32,000 nt of DNA from Eggerthellales bacterium (GCA_029101185.1 JAQXQN010000124.1:1-32000), one strand, 5' to 3'; positions 8,172 through 17,548 are shown, counted from the first letter of the stretch. A program made the numbers and translations. The notes: generated by a model from the sequence alone, not told the origin.

Positions 8172-9383
8172 TTATAGCCTCGCGGAGAGATCTGGGTTAA
8201 CCGTCATGGTCTGGAAGTGGTCTTGCATATACTCGTCCGGGAAGTTCTTGTTATAAAACTCCTGCAGAGGGGTCTCTATGGGAAGGTCTGCGCACCTGGC
8301 GGTCCAGCAGTCTAGGGCCTGGACGGTCATGATGGCGTTTACCAGCATGAAGGAGGCCACTACGGTGGTGATGGTATAGCGGGATTTCCAGGGGATCAGG
8401 TTAATGATATTGAGCACCCAGGGCAGCAGGAATTTGATCCACACCGTGCCTAGGATTCCCCACATGACCATGTAGCGGAAGTTGGTCCTGCCGTCTATAG
8501 AGAGGAAGGTGCCGGTGTAGTCCCAGGCCACAACGCCAAAGGCCATCTCCAAAAACCAGCTGACAAAGAACTCGAAGGCTCCTCCTACCACGGCGCTGAC
8601 CAGGAAGATGGGGACAAAGCCCTTGTTGTAGAACCGGTTGAGGCACATGGTCAGAATCAGGGCGCCAAATCCGTAGATGGGGGAGAAGGACCCAAAGAGC
8701 ATGCCGGTGCGGTTCATGTAGGAGCCGGAAAGCACCCACACGTAGATCACTTCGATAATGTCACCCAGGATGCAGCACACGAAAAAGATCCAGAACACGT
8801 TAAAGAAGTTCAGGGTGATGTAGCCCTTGCCCGACAGGTCTCTGCCTAGGGTGCCTTCTTCTGCTCGTTGCCTGTCGTCCATCTGGCGGAGCTTGGCGTT
8901 GAGCTGGCGTTCTTCGGAGAGCGAAGGGTCCAGGTACGACGAGATTATCAGCTGGCCAATGAGGAGTGCCACAAGGGCGAGGGCGCTGGCGGTGACTCCT
9001 GAGACCAGCACGTCCGCCAGGATGGCCACCACGGTTGCCGCCATAAGGCCGAGCATGACCCGGGCGGCGTACTTCCTGCGGTTGACGATGATTGCCACGC
9101 CGAGGATCACGTGGACCACCGACAGTATGGTCAGCATGGCAAACAGCACCACCAGGGCGATGATGGTAATGGTGTCCAGGCTTGCCTCAGGGGGAAGCTG
9201 CCGGATGAGGCGGGTCAGCACCACGGCAAGGAACACGGTGATGACCAGGGCCAACAGACCGAGAACCAGCGAGGCTGCGCCATAGATGCGCATGATGAGA
9301 GATACCCGGCGCTCGTCAACGGGGGTCTCGGCGGTGTGGTGGCAGCGTGGGGAGCCGGTACGCTTCGTCAGATGAAATGCCAT
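8172..9383 (-). CDS. putative ABC transporter permease-type integral membrane protein (CmpB-like family)
   Basis: Multiple TM segments; C-terminal half MLFGSFSPIYGFGALILTMCLNRFYNKGFVPIFLVSAVVGGAFEFFVSWFLEMAFGVVAWDYTG...NFRYMVMWGILG. Start MAFHL at 9383. Confidence 0.65.
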   Translation of the reverse strand: MAFHLTKRTGSPRCHHTAETPVDERRVSLIMRIYGAASLVLGLLALVITVFLAVVLTRLIRQLPPEASLDTITIIALVVLFAMLTILSVVHVILGVAIIVNRRKYAARVMLGLMAATVVAILADVLVSGVTASALALVALLIGQLIISSYLDPSLSEERQLNAKLRQMDDRQRAEEGTLGRDLSGKGYITLNFFNVFWIFFVCCILGDIIEVIYVWVLSGSYMNRTGMLFGSFSPIYGFGALILTMCLNRFYNKGFVPIFLVSAVVGGAFEFFVSWFLEMAFGVVAWDYTGTFLSIDGRTNFRYMVMWGILGTVWIKFLLPWVLNIINLIPWKSRYTITTVVASFMLVNAIMTVQALDCWTARCADLPIETPLQEFYNKNFPDEYMQDHFQTMTVNPDLSARL

Positions 9384-9615
9384 GGCTGGTCTCCAGATGG
9401 TTTGAGGTGGGGTGTAAACCGTCTGTAGTGTAGCACCTGGCAACGCACAGGCGGGGTAATGGAAAACCCATCGTTAACGGGGCGTGTTGAAGCGGGGGAG
9501 CATTGGGGCGCGTTGGGGGTGCGTGCTGTGTAGGGTGCCTTGGGTGTTGTCCATTGCTCCTATCTTTCGGTACCATACGCGGGACACGAAAATGCTCCAA
9601 TCGGGAGGAGACCCC

Positions 9616-10917
9616 ATGCGCATTACCACCGCCGCTCCGAAGGACGGCACCCAGACTATCGAAGTGTCCTTGACCGCCGAAGAGACCAGGGAGTATCTGG
9701 ACCCCTTCTTCCAGAAGAAGGCGGAAGAGGAGGGCATTCAGGTTGAGGAGGGTTCCAATCCCCGTCGTGCCTTAAGTGAAAAGATTGGTCATTCCGAGGT
9801 GGGCAAGATGGCCAACCAGTGCGTCTTTTCCCGTTCCCGGATGCGGGCTATTGACGAGTCCGGCCTGGAGTTTCTGACCATCCCCGAATGTAGCGCCCCC
9901 AGTTTTGCCACCGCAGGCTATAGCTTTAAGTACACCATGACCGGTATCCCCCTGCCCAAGCTGGCCTTGACCAGCTATGAGCCCATTGAACTTCTCGACA
10001 TTGACTTTACCGTCACCGACGAGCGCTTTGACAAGGAGTTCCAGAAGCTGGTGGATGATTATGCCGACATCGTGTCCGCCGAGGGGCTTGAGCAGGCGCA
10101 GGCGGGCACCATTGTCCAGATGGACATGACCAGCCGCTGCGACGGCGAGCCCTATGAGGATTGGACGGCCATCGGCGCCCTGCACCAGATTGGCAGCGGC
10201 CAGATGCCCGCCGACTTTGACAAGGCGCTGACCGGCATCAAACCAGGAGACGCCAAGATGATCAGGTTCAACGGCGTGCTGCTGGCAGACCCTTCCACCA
10301 CCCACGCCTTCGAGAGCTACGTGGTCTGCACCGGTCTGTACACCTTCGCCCCCGCTACCCCCTCCGACGAGTGGGTCCGCGCCAACTTCGATCAGTTTGA
10401 GACCCTTGAGGAGCTCAAGACCGCCCTGCGCAGGATCATGGAGACCGAGGCGGAGGCATCCGACAAGACTTTCGACGACTATTACCTTGCTACCATGCTC
10501 TCCCTGCGACTTTCCTCTCCCATCCCCTCTGACCTGCTGAAATCCCACTTGGACAACACCTATGATGACTTCAAGAAGTCCCTGGAGAAGGCTGGGATCA
10601 CCGAAGAGGAGGCGGCGAAGCGTGCTGGGCTGAACGTGGCCTCCCAGAAGGACCGGCTTTTCGAGAATGCCACCGAAAGCCTGAAGCAGGGCCTGGCTTT
10701 GGACGCCTTGGCCCGACAGCTGAAACTCAAGCCTGGCAAGGCCGAGCTGATTGCCTGCGCCGATGAGATTACTGGCGGGCATGGTAAGGAGTTTTACGAG
10801 GTGGTCAAGGAGGCCGGTGGGATCATGCCGCTGCGCATGAGCGCCAGGCGCAACATGGCCGCTGCATGGCTTAAGGAGCATGCCGTTCGCAAGGCTTCCA
10901 AGAAGGCCGCCGAGTAG
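9616..10917 (+). CDS. tig: trigger factor-like peptidyl-prolyl isomerase/chaperone (divergent)
   Basis: ATG 9616 after GGGAGGAG. N-term MRITTAAPKDGTQTIEVSLTAEET, C-term ETLEELKTALRRIMETEAEASDKTFDDYYLATMLSLRLSSPIPSDLLKSHLDNTYDDFKKSLEKAG matches trigger factor architecture. Confidence 0.65.
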   Translation: MRITTAAPKDGTQTIEVSLTAEETREYLDPFFQKKAEEEGIQVEEGSNPRRALSEKIGHSEVGKMANQCVFSRSRMRAIDESGLEFLTIPECSAPSFATAGYSFKYTMTGIPLPKLALTSYEPIELLDIDFTVTDERFDKEFQKLVDDYADIVSAEGLEQAQAGTIVQMDMTSRCDGEPYEDWTAIGALHQIGSGQMPADFDKALTGIKPGDAKMIRFNGVLLADPSTTHAFESYVVCTGLYTFAPATPSDEWVRANFDQFETLEELKTALRRIMETEAEASDKTFDDYYLATMLSLRLSSPIPSDLLKSHLDNTYDDFKKSLEKAGITEEEAAKRAGLNVASQKDRLFENATESLKQGLALDALARQLKLKPGKAELIACADEITGGHGKEFYEVVKEAGGIMPLRMSARRNMAAAWLKEHAVRKASKKAAE

Positions 10918-10935
10918 GCCGAGTATCTGAGGCAG

Positions 10936-10982
10936 GCCGCCGAGGGCGCTTCTGGATCAGGGAGCCTTCGGCGGCTGTTTTT
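10936..10982 (+). terminator. intrinsic terminator
   Basis: GCCGCCGA...TCGGCGGC stem followed by TGTTTTT. Confidence 0.75.
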
Positions 10983-11083
10983 AGGCGGTTATCGGAAAAT
11001 GATGGCAACAATTGGGAAAGAATGAGGTAATTCTCGCTACACTGCGGGGATACTTCTTTTGTTTTAGATAGGGGCGCTGATAG

Positions 11084-12364
11084 ATGGAGTTTGCTCAGGT
11101 ATTTGCAATCGGTGTCTTCCTGCTGGCAATGGTTTTGATTGTCTCAGAGAAGGTCCACCGTACGGTGGTGGCAATCGCTGGTACAGCGATTCTTCTGCTG
11201 TTCCACGTCATGGATTTCGAAACCGCCATGCATCATGTGGACAATAACACCCTTGGTGTGTTGTTTGGCATGATGCTATTTGTTGCTGTGGTAAAGGAAT
11301 CCGGTCTGTTTGAGTACCTGGCGGTTAAGACCGCCAAGATGGCAAAGGGCGACCCGTGGGTCATCATGGTGGCATACGTCCTGCTTACGGCCGTGTGCTC
11401 TGCATTCTTGGACAACGTGACTACGGTGCTTTTGATGGGCCCCATGACCTTGACCATCTGCAGGCTGCTTAACGTCAATCCGATTCCCTATTTTTTGGTG
11501 GAGATCATGGCGTCAAACATCGGTGGCACGGCAACCCTGATTGGCGATCCCCCCAACATCATGATCGGATCCGCCGCCGGATTCACCTTTGCGGACTTCA
11601 TCATGTATGACGCCCCTGCTGTGATTATCGCCCTCGTGGTGGTGCTGGTTCTGTTCTACTTCATGTATGGCCGCAAGATGCATGTCTCCGATGAGGACAA
11701 GGAGCGGGTGCTCGAGCTTAACGAGAAGGAGCAGATCCACGATCCTAAACTGATGCGCCAGTCCATTATCGTGTTGGTCATCGTGGTGGTGGGCTTTATG
11801 GTCCACGGCCAGTTGGGCGTGGAATCCTCTGTCATTGCCTTGGGTGCTGCCGCGCTGCTGCTGCTCATCTCTCGGCGCGATGTTACCAAGGCTCTGCTCC
11901 ATGTGGAGTGGACCACCTTGGGATTCTTCGCCGGCCTGTTTATCATCGTTGGCGCACTGGTGGAGACCGGCACTATTGATACCCTGGCAAACGCTCTGAT
12001 CAACGTCACGGGTGGAGACGTGTTCCTGACCATGATTGTGCTGGTTTTCGCCTCTGCGATCATCAGCTCCTTCCTGGACAATATCCCCTTCGTAGCAACT
12101 ATGATTCCCATTCTGCTTGCCATGGAGGCCTCTGGCATGGACGTACATCCTCTGTGGTGGGCGGTGTCCCTGGGCGCATGTCTGGGCGGCAACGGAACCC
12201 TCATTGGCGCGTCCGCCAACGTGGTGCTCTCCGATATTGCGGGCAAGAATGGCTACCCCATCTCCTTCATTAGCTACCTGAAGGTGGGCTTCCCCATCAT
12301 GCTGCTGACCACGGGTGTTGCTGCCGTGTACCTGATTGTGCGGTACATGCTTGGCGCTTTGTAG
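11084..12364 (+). CDS. ArsB/NhaD family permease (SLC13-like ion transporter)
   Basis: LIVSEKVHRTVVAIAGTAILLLFHVM...NTLGVLFGMMLFVAVVKESGLFEYLAVKTAKMAKGDPW...CSAFLDNVTTVLLMGPMTL...GGTATLIGDPPNIMIGSAAG. Confidence 0.88.
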   Translation: MEFAQVFAIGVFLLAMVLIVSEKVHRTVVAIAGTAILLLFHVMDFETAMHHVDNNTLGVLFGMMLFVAVVKESGLFEYLAVKTAKMAKGDPWVIMVAYVLLTAVCSAFLDNVTTVLLMGPMTLTICRLLNVNPIPYFLVEIMASNIGGTATLIGDPPNIMIGSAAGFTFADFIMYDAPAVIIALVVVLVLFYFMYGRKMHVSDEDKERVLELNEKEQIHDPKLMRQSIIVLVIVVVGFMVHGQLGVESSVIALGAAALLLLISRRDVTKALLHVEWTTLGFFAGLFIIVGALVETGTIDTLANALINVTGGDVFLTMIVLVFASAIISSFLDNIPFVATMIPILLAMEASGMDVHPLWWAVSLGACLGGNGTLIGASANVVLSDIAGKNGYPISFISYLKVGFPIMLLTTGVAAVYLIVRYMLGAL

Positions 12365-12379
12365 GCGTGATGAAAAACG

Positions 12380-12498
12380 GCGCGGGCAAATGCCCGCGCT
12401 GTGAGTGGATGAAAGCGACTGAAGTAAAGCCATGGCGCGGGTTCATGCCCGCACTGCGAATGGATTGAAGAAGCGGCGCGGGCAAATGCCCGCGCCGC
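12380..12498. repeat. array of three GC-rich hairpin repeats between convergent genes (bidirectional terminator / REP-like)
   Basis: GCGCGGGCAAATGCCCGCGC (12380-12399), GCGCGGGTTCATGCCCGCACTGCGAATGGAT (12435-12465), GCGGCGCGGGCAAATGCCCGCGCCGC (12473-12498). Confidence 0.8.
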
Positions 12499-12570
12499 AT
12501 TGTGTGTATCCGCATGCGATGGATTCGCAACCCAGCGCAATGGGTGGGCGTTGTAAGGTGCTTCTGCAGG

Positions 12571-13842
12571 TTACGCTTCGGCAAGTACCGTACCAAGGGC
12601 TGCCACCAATGCGTCGCAGTGCTCCTTTTCGACCACCAGGGGAGGAAGCAGCCGCAGGGTGGTAGGTCCGGTGGCGTTGATCACGAATCCAGCCTCGAGC
12701 ATTCGCGCCATTATGTCGTGGGCATCGGGCAGGCCAGCTGCCAGCTCCGCGCCCACTAGCAGGCCAAGGCCTCGGGTCTCCACGATCTGGGGGATGGTCT
12801 CAAGCTTCTCCCGCAGATACGCGCCCATCTCCTGGGCGTGAGCGTCATAGTTGCCGCTTTCCAACTCCTGCATTACCGCGTGGGCCGCAGCGCAGGCAAG
12901 GTTGGACCCGCCAAAGGTGCTTCCGTGATCACCAGGTTTAAACACGTCCGCTACCTGGGCCTGTGCAACGCACGCCCCCATGGGAAATCCGCCGGCGATG
13001 CCCTTTGCCATGGTGAAGATGTCCGGGGTCACGCCATAGACCTGAAACGCGAAGGGCTTGCCGCAGCGATACACGCCGGTTTGCACCTCGTCGCAGATCA
13101 TCATGGCATCGTTGGCATCGCACAGCTCCCTGACCGCTTCCATAAACTCCTGGGTCATGGGATGGACGCCGGACTCTCCCTGGACGGGCTCGAGCATGAC
13201 GGCGCAGATGTCGGGGTTGGTGGCAAAGATAGCGCGCAGTTCCTCCACGTTGTTGCGTTCGCAAGCCACAAATCCGCCGGGCAGGGGCTGGAAGGGGTCT
13301 TGTAGCCAGTCTTGCATGGTGGCTGCAACGGTCTCAAGGGTGCGCCCGTGGAAGGAGCCCTTCAGGCAGACGATGGTGTTCTTGTTGGTGCCATTGCGCT
13401 TTGCCCGCAAGCGGGCCAGCTTCATGGCGCACTCGTTGGCCTCTGCGCCGGAGTTGGCGAAGAAGGTCTTCCAGACGGGTGCGTGCGCCTGGGATGTTTG
13501 CGCCTGGGACGCTTCGCCATGGGTACCTGCGGCTTGGGAGGCGTGGTCTGTGAATCCCTTGTTGGCCGCGTCGTTGATGAGTTTCGCCACCTCCGCGCGA
13601 TGCTCTATGTAAAAGTAGTTGGATACGTGGATGAGTTTCTCGGCTTGATCCTGGATGGCCTTGGTGAGCACGGGGTGGCAGTGCCCCAGGCTGCATACGG
13701 CGATTCCTGCCAGGAAGTCTGTGTAGGTCTTGCCTTGGGTGTCGGTGAGGGTCATGCCTTGGCCGCTGACAAACTCCACCGAGCGACCGAAGGTGTGCAT
13801 CACGTATTGGGATTCAAGTTCCTGGGTTTGCTGGTAGGTCAT
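12571..13842 (-). CDS. argD: acetylornithine aminotransferase
   Basis: YVMHTFGRSVEFVSGQGMTLTDTQGKTYTDFLAGIAVCSLGHCHPVLTKAIQ...FFANSGAEANECAMKLAR...SFHGRT...LEPVQGESGVHP...DEVQTGVYRCGK...HGSTFGGSNLACAAA. Start 13842 (MTYQQ). Confidence 0.92.
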   Translation of the reverse strand: MTYQQTQELESQYVMHTFGRSVEFVSGQGMTLTDTQGKTYTDFLAGIAVCSLGHCHPVLTKAIQDQAEKLIHVSNYFYIEHRAEVAKLINDAANKGFTDHASQAAGTHGEASQAQTSQAHAPVWKTFFANSGAEANECAMKLARLRAKRNGTNKNTIVCLKGSFHGRTLETVAATMQDWLQDPFQPLPGGFVACERNNVEELRAIFATNPDICAVMLEPVQGESGVHPMTQEFMEAVRELCDANDAMMICDEVQTGVYRCGKPFAFQVYGVTPDIFTMAKGIAGGFPMGACVAQAQVADVFKPGDHGSTFGGSNLACAAAHAVMQELESGNYDAHAQEMGAYLREKLETIPQIVETRGLGLLVGAELAAGLPDAHDIMARMLEAGFVINATGPTTLRLLPPLVVEKEHCDALVAALGTVLAEA

Positions 13843-13913
13843 GGTTGCTCCTTGCGTGGCGGGCATTGGCGCGTGCGTTAATGGGGACGCCCGCCGGGGT
13901 TGTTGATGGGCGG

Positions 13914-14912
13914 TTAGTGCTGGTTGATGTCAAGCCGGGCCGCAAGAGGGGCAAGGTCTGCGGCCTCGTACTCGGGGTTCTGCTCCGAGGAGACAATCAT
14001 GGTGCCTACACCGCGGTCCGTGAGCAGTTCGAGCAGTAGGGCGTGGGGGATGGTCCCGTTGATGATATGGGCTCGGGGTATTCCCGCATCCAGGGCGGAT
14101 AGGCACGCTTCGATCTTAGGAATCATACCTGCAGACAGGCTGCCAGAATCGATCATCTCCCGGGCTTCGGCGGAGCTGAGCCGGGCAATGAGGGAGTTTT
14201 TGTCTTGGAAGTCCAGATAGAGGCCGTCTACGTCGGTGAGGAAGATGATTTTGTGGGCATGGATGGCCGCTGCGATCTTGCCTGCTGCCAGGTCTGCGTT
14301 GACGTTGAAAGGCATGCCGTCATCGCCTGCGGCAACGGTTGCCACGATGGGGATGTACTCGTCCTCGATCAGGCGCTCAAGGTACATGGGGTCAATGTTG
14401 TGCACCTGACCCACGCGCCCGAGCTCAGGATCCATCTGAGTTGCCTGGATGGTGCAGGCATCGCCGCCGGAGACTCCTACTGCTAGATGTCCGTGCTTAT
14501 TCAGGGCGTCAACCAATCTGCGGTTCACGCTTCCCACGAGCACCTGTCGGACAATCTCCATGGCCTCGGGGGAGGTGACCCTCAGGCCGTTTCTGAATTC
14601 TACCGGGATGTTGTGGGCCTTCATGGCTGCGGAGATATCCTTGCCGCCGCCATGGACGATGACCGGGTTCATCCCGATGATCTTCAGCAGCAGGATATCC
14701 TGCATGACCCCGCTCATGAGTTCGGGGTTTTCCATGGCTGATCCCCCGTATTTGATGAGGACGGTCTTGCCTGTGGAGTTCTTGATCCACGGCAGGGCTT
14801 CCACCAGCGATTGGGCAACGGCGCCGAAATCCTCGGGCTTGCGATGTGACTGCGCGAAATCCATAGGGGGCTTCTTTCCGTTGGGGGTATATGAGGTGTC
14901 GAAGAAATCCAT
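13914..14912 (-). CDS. argB: acetylglutamate kinase
   Basis: WIKNSTGKTVLIKYGGSAMENPELMSGVMQDILLLKIIGMNPVIVHGGGKDIS...GVSGGDACTIQA...FNVNADLAAGKIA...GGMIPK-like SAGMIPKIEACLSALDAGIPRAHIINGTIPHALLLELLTDRGVGTMI. Confidence 0.93.
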   Translation of the reverse strand: MDFFDTSYTPNGKKPPMDFAQSHRKPEDFGAVAQSLVEALPWIKNSTGKTVLIKYGGSAMENPELMSGVMQDILLLKIIGMNPVIVHGGGKDISAAMKAHNIPVEFRNGLRVTSPEAMEIVRQVLVGSVNRRLVDALNKHGHLAVGVSGGDACTIQATQMDPELGRVGQVHNIDPMYLERLIEDEYIPIVATVAAGDDGMPFNVNADLAAGKIAAAIHAHKIIFLTDVDGLYLDFQDKNSLIARLSSAEAREMIDSGSLSAGMIPKIEACLSALDAGIPRAHIINGTIPHALLLELLTDRGVGTMIVSSEQNPEYEAADLAPLAARLDINQH

Positions 14913-14953
14913 GTACGTGTCCTTGAGGGGGATGCGAGTTGGTTGTTGGTTCG

Positions 14954-15010
14954 GGGCGCCAAGCCTAGCAGGCCAGGGCGCCAATCCTAGCAGGCCAGGG
15001 CGCCAAGCCC
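14954..15010. repeat. 22-bp tandem repeat (about 2.6 copies) spanning the argC stop codon / argC-argB junction
   Basis: GGGCGCCAAGCCTAGCAGGCCA | GGGCGCCAATCCTAGCAGGCCA | GGGCGCCAAGCCC. Confidence 0.9.
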
Positions 15011-16183
15011 GGCGTCTTCCGCCAGGTCAAACAGGATGTTAGCGCACTGGACCGCTTGGGCTGCCGCGCCGTGCCCCAGATTGTCGATGCAGCACACAGC
15101 GATGGCAAGGCCTTCCTGGGGGTTGACCGTGATATTCACGTGGGCCCGAGCCGTTCCCGCCACCGAGGACGTCTTGGGCCAGACTCCCTCAGGGAGCACA
15201 GTGACCAAGGGGTCATCCTGGTACGCTTCGACATATAGTGTATGGAGCGACTCTGCCGAAGCGTCCTGGCAGGAGGGGTCAAGGGGCAGATACACCGTCG
15301 CGCAGATGCCTCGCTTGAGGGGGGCAAGGTGGGGGGTAAACACCAGATGAGCCGCAGATTCGTGACAGCCGGGGTTGAGTAGGGCGTACTTTTCCGCAAT
15401 CTCAGGGGCGTGGCGGTGCAGGGGCAGGCCGTAGGGGGACACGGACTCGTCCGCGTTGCAGTAATGGGTGGTGGCGGTTGCCTTCCTACCTGCGCCGGTG
15501 ACTCCGGAGATGGCGTCGGCGATGATGGTGGCGTCGGGATTGACCATGCCTGCGGCCAGCGCGGGCGCGGCAGCGAGGATACATGCGGTCACATAGCAGC
15601 CCGCGCATCCCACAACAACGCTCTGACCTGTGGATCTCTTGTGGGCGAGGGCTTTGAGCTGGGCCTTATGAGTCTCGGGCTGGCCGTAGACCGCCTGGTT
15701 GTTGAGATCCGGGCAAGCGTGGGACACGTGATAGACGTCCTCGTAGGTGGAGGCCTGGTTGAAGCGGAAATCGGCGGAGAGGTCTACGACGCTGACACCA
15801 GCGGCAGCAAGTTTGGGTGCATGCAGCATGCCCGCCTTGTGGGGGACCGCCATAAAGACCACCTGACAGTCAAGAAGGCTGGGATGGTCGTGGGGCACGA
15901 GCATAACCTGGTCAAAGGCGCCTCGCAGGTTGGGATAGTGATCCACCAGGTGCGTACCGGCTTCGGAGTCCGAGGTGGCGACGGCGAGCCGGAAGTAGGG
16001 GTGGCTTGCGAGAATCCGACAGATTTCTGCGCCGGCGTATCCAGTCGCTCCCATGACGCCCGCCCGAATAGGCGCTTTGGTCGCAGGGGCCATGGGGGCG
16101 GCGTGGGGAGTCTCTGTGGCTGCTTGGTTTGCCTGATCTTTGGATGCGGTTTGGGTATTGGTGACGGAAGGGTCTATGATCAT
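14987..16183 (-). CDS. argC: N-acetyl-gamma-glutamyl-phosphate reductase
   Basis: IRAGVMGATGYAGAEICRILASHPYFRLAVATSDSEAGTHL...VVDLSADFRF...VVGCAGCYVTACILAAAPAL...ISGVTGAGRKAT; extended N-terminus MIIDPSVTNTQTASKDQANQAATETPHAAPMAP. Confidence 0.92.
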   Translation of the reverse strand: MIIDPSVTNTQTASKDQANQAATETPHAAPMAPATKAPIRAGVMGATGYAGAEICRILASHPYFRLAVATSDSEAGTHLVDHYPNLRGAFDQVMLVPHDHPSLLDCQVVFMAVPHKAGMLHAPKLAAAGVSVVDLSADFRFNQASTYEDVYHVSHACPDLNNQAVYGQPETHKAQLKALAHKRSTGQSVVVGCAGCYVTACILAAAPALAAGMVNPDATIIADAISGVTGAGRKATATTHYCNADESVSPYGLPLHRHAPEIAEKYALLNPGCHESAAHLVFTPHLAPLKRGICATVYLPLDPSCQDASAESLHTLYVEAYQDDPLVTVLPEGVWPKTSSVAGTARAHVNITVNPQEGLAIAVCCIDNLGHGAAAQAVQCANILFDLAEDAGLGALAC

Positions 16184-16278
16184 GATTGCTCCTATGGTGT
16201 GTATTGAGGCGTCCTAAGAGATATCCTAAGGCGTGGTCCAAGGCGTGCCCTTGTTCTTGTACCTTGGGAGTCCCACCC

Positions 16279-16360
16279 TTATGCTTCATTGCATAAAAAG
16301 TAAGATATATCCAATAAAACTGTAATGAATGTGCATAATATTACAAATTTGTGCATATAG
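16279..16360. promoter_or_regulatory. AT-rich candidate ArgR operator/promoter region upstream of argC
   Basis: ATTGCATAAAAAGTAAG, AATGAATGTGCATAATATT and repeated GTGCATA elements (16331-16337, 16351-16357) loosely resembling ARG boxes. No computed score. Confidence 0.35.
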
Positions 16361-16481
16361 AACGATGTCGAGGTTTTTTCACGGCAGTGGCACAAAAAAA
16401 TCGCCGAAGTGGTGAAAGAGGCAGGATACAGCCTGATAGTTCGGACTAGGTTCATTCAAGGAATATCCATAGATTCCGCGT

Positions 16482-16509
16482 TGACTAGGCCATTTGGAAT
16501 TCTTATACT
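16482..16509 (+). promoter_or_regulatory. sigma-A promoter for rplM-rpsI
   Basis: TTGACT (16482-16487), 16-bp spacer, TATACT (16504-16509). Confidence 0.65.
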
Positions 16510-16659
16510 GCAAAAGTTCGCTTAAAAGCCCCGTAAACCGCCTTGCATACGGACGCAGCGCAGAAGAGAAGTCCAGACTCGGACGCGTTGGTCGGCGTAG
16601 GAACCCGACAGTCACGATCAGGCACTTTTGAGTAAGAACACTTATTATTGGAGGATACA

Positions 16660-17100
16660 TTGAAGACGTATTACGCAAAGCCTAATGAGGTTGAGCGCGA
16701 GTGGTTCGTCATTGACGCCACCGATCAGGTTCTGGGTCGCGTTGCTGCCGCTGCCGCCAAGCTGCTGCGCGGTAAGCACAAGCCCCAGTACACCCCTCAT
16801 GTCGACACTGGTGATTTCGTGATCATCATCAACGCCGACAAGATTCGCGTGACTGGCAACAAGTTCACCGACAAGAAGTACTACCATCACACTGGCCATC
16901 CCGGCGGACTCAAGTGCGAGACCTTCGCCGAGGCCATGGAGAAGCATCCCACTCGCGTCATCGAGCACGCTGTTAAGGGTATGCTGCCCCACAATACCCT
17001 TGGTCGCGCCATGGGCAAGAAGTTGAAGGTGTACGCCGGTGCTGAGCATCCCCATGCAGCTCAGCAGCCCCGCGAGATCAAGATTGAGGAGATCCGATAA
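16660..17100 (+). CDS. rplM: 50S ribosomal protein L13 (TTG start)
   Basis: [67 protein letters not shown]...; TTG 16660 preceded by GGAGGA. Confidence 0.97.
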   Translation: MKTYYAKPNEVEREWFVIDATDQVLGRVAAAAAKLLRGKHKPQYTPHVDTGDFVIIINADKIRVTGNKFTDKKYYHHTGHPGGLKCETFAEAMEKHPTRVIEHAVKGMLPHNTLGRAMGKKLKVYAGAEHPHAAQQPREIKIEEIR

Positions 17101-17492
17101 TGGCAGGTGAAGCAATGTATTACGGCACTGGCCGTCGTAAGAACGCCGTCGCCCGCGTTCGTCTGGTTCCTGGCACTGGCAAGATTACCGTGAACGGCCG
17201 CGACGCCAAGCAGTACTTTGGCCGCGACGCTCTGGTTGACTACGCCGCAACCCCCTTCAAGGTCACCGACACCGTTGACCACTTCGACGTCATCGCCCTG
17301 TGCGACGGCGGTGGAATCTCCGGTCAAGCTGGCGCCCTGCGCCACGGCATCAGCCGCGCCCTGCTTGAGGCCGGTGACTATCGTGCAGAGCTGAAGAAGG
17401 CTGGCTTCCTCACTCGTGACCCTCGTGCCGTCGAGCGCAAGAAGCCCGGTCTGAAGAAGGCTCGCAAGCGCCCGCAGTTCAGCAAGCGCTAA
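17100..17492 (+). CDS. rpsI: 30S ribosomal protein S9
   Basis: [35 protein letters not shown]...[27 protein letters not shown]; stop/start overlap with rplM. Confidence 0.97.
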   Translation: MAGEAMYYGTGRRKNAVARVRLVPGTGKITVNGRDAKQYFGRDALVDYAATPFKVTDTVDHFDVIALCDGGGISGQAGALRHGISRALLEAGDYRAELKKAGFLTRDPRAVERKKPGLKKARKRPQFSKR

Positions 17493-17518
17493 GCGTACTT
17501 TTTCGATACGCACCTTGT

Positions 17519-17543
17519 GGAGCCGCCTCGTGCGGCTCCTTTT
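17519..17543 (+). terminator. intrinsic terminator after rpsI
   Basis: GGAGCCGC ctcgt GCGGCTCC TTTT. Confidence 0.88.
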
Positions 17544-17548
17544 GTGTA

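Noticed and set aside
16570-16630. RNase P RNA-like AAGAGAAGTCCAGACTC string in the rplM leader
   Set aside because: Resembles only a short rnpB segment; region is far too short and lacks other conserved blocks.
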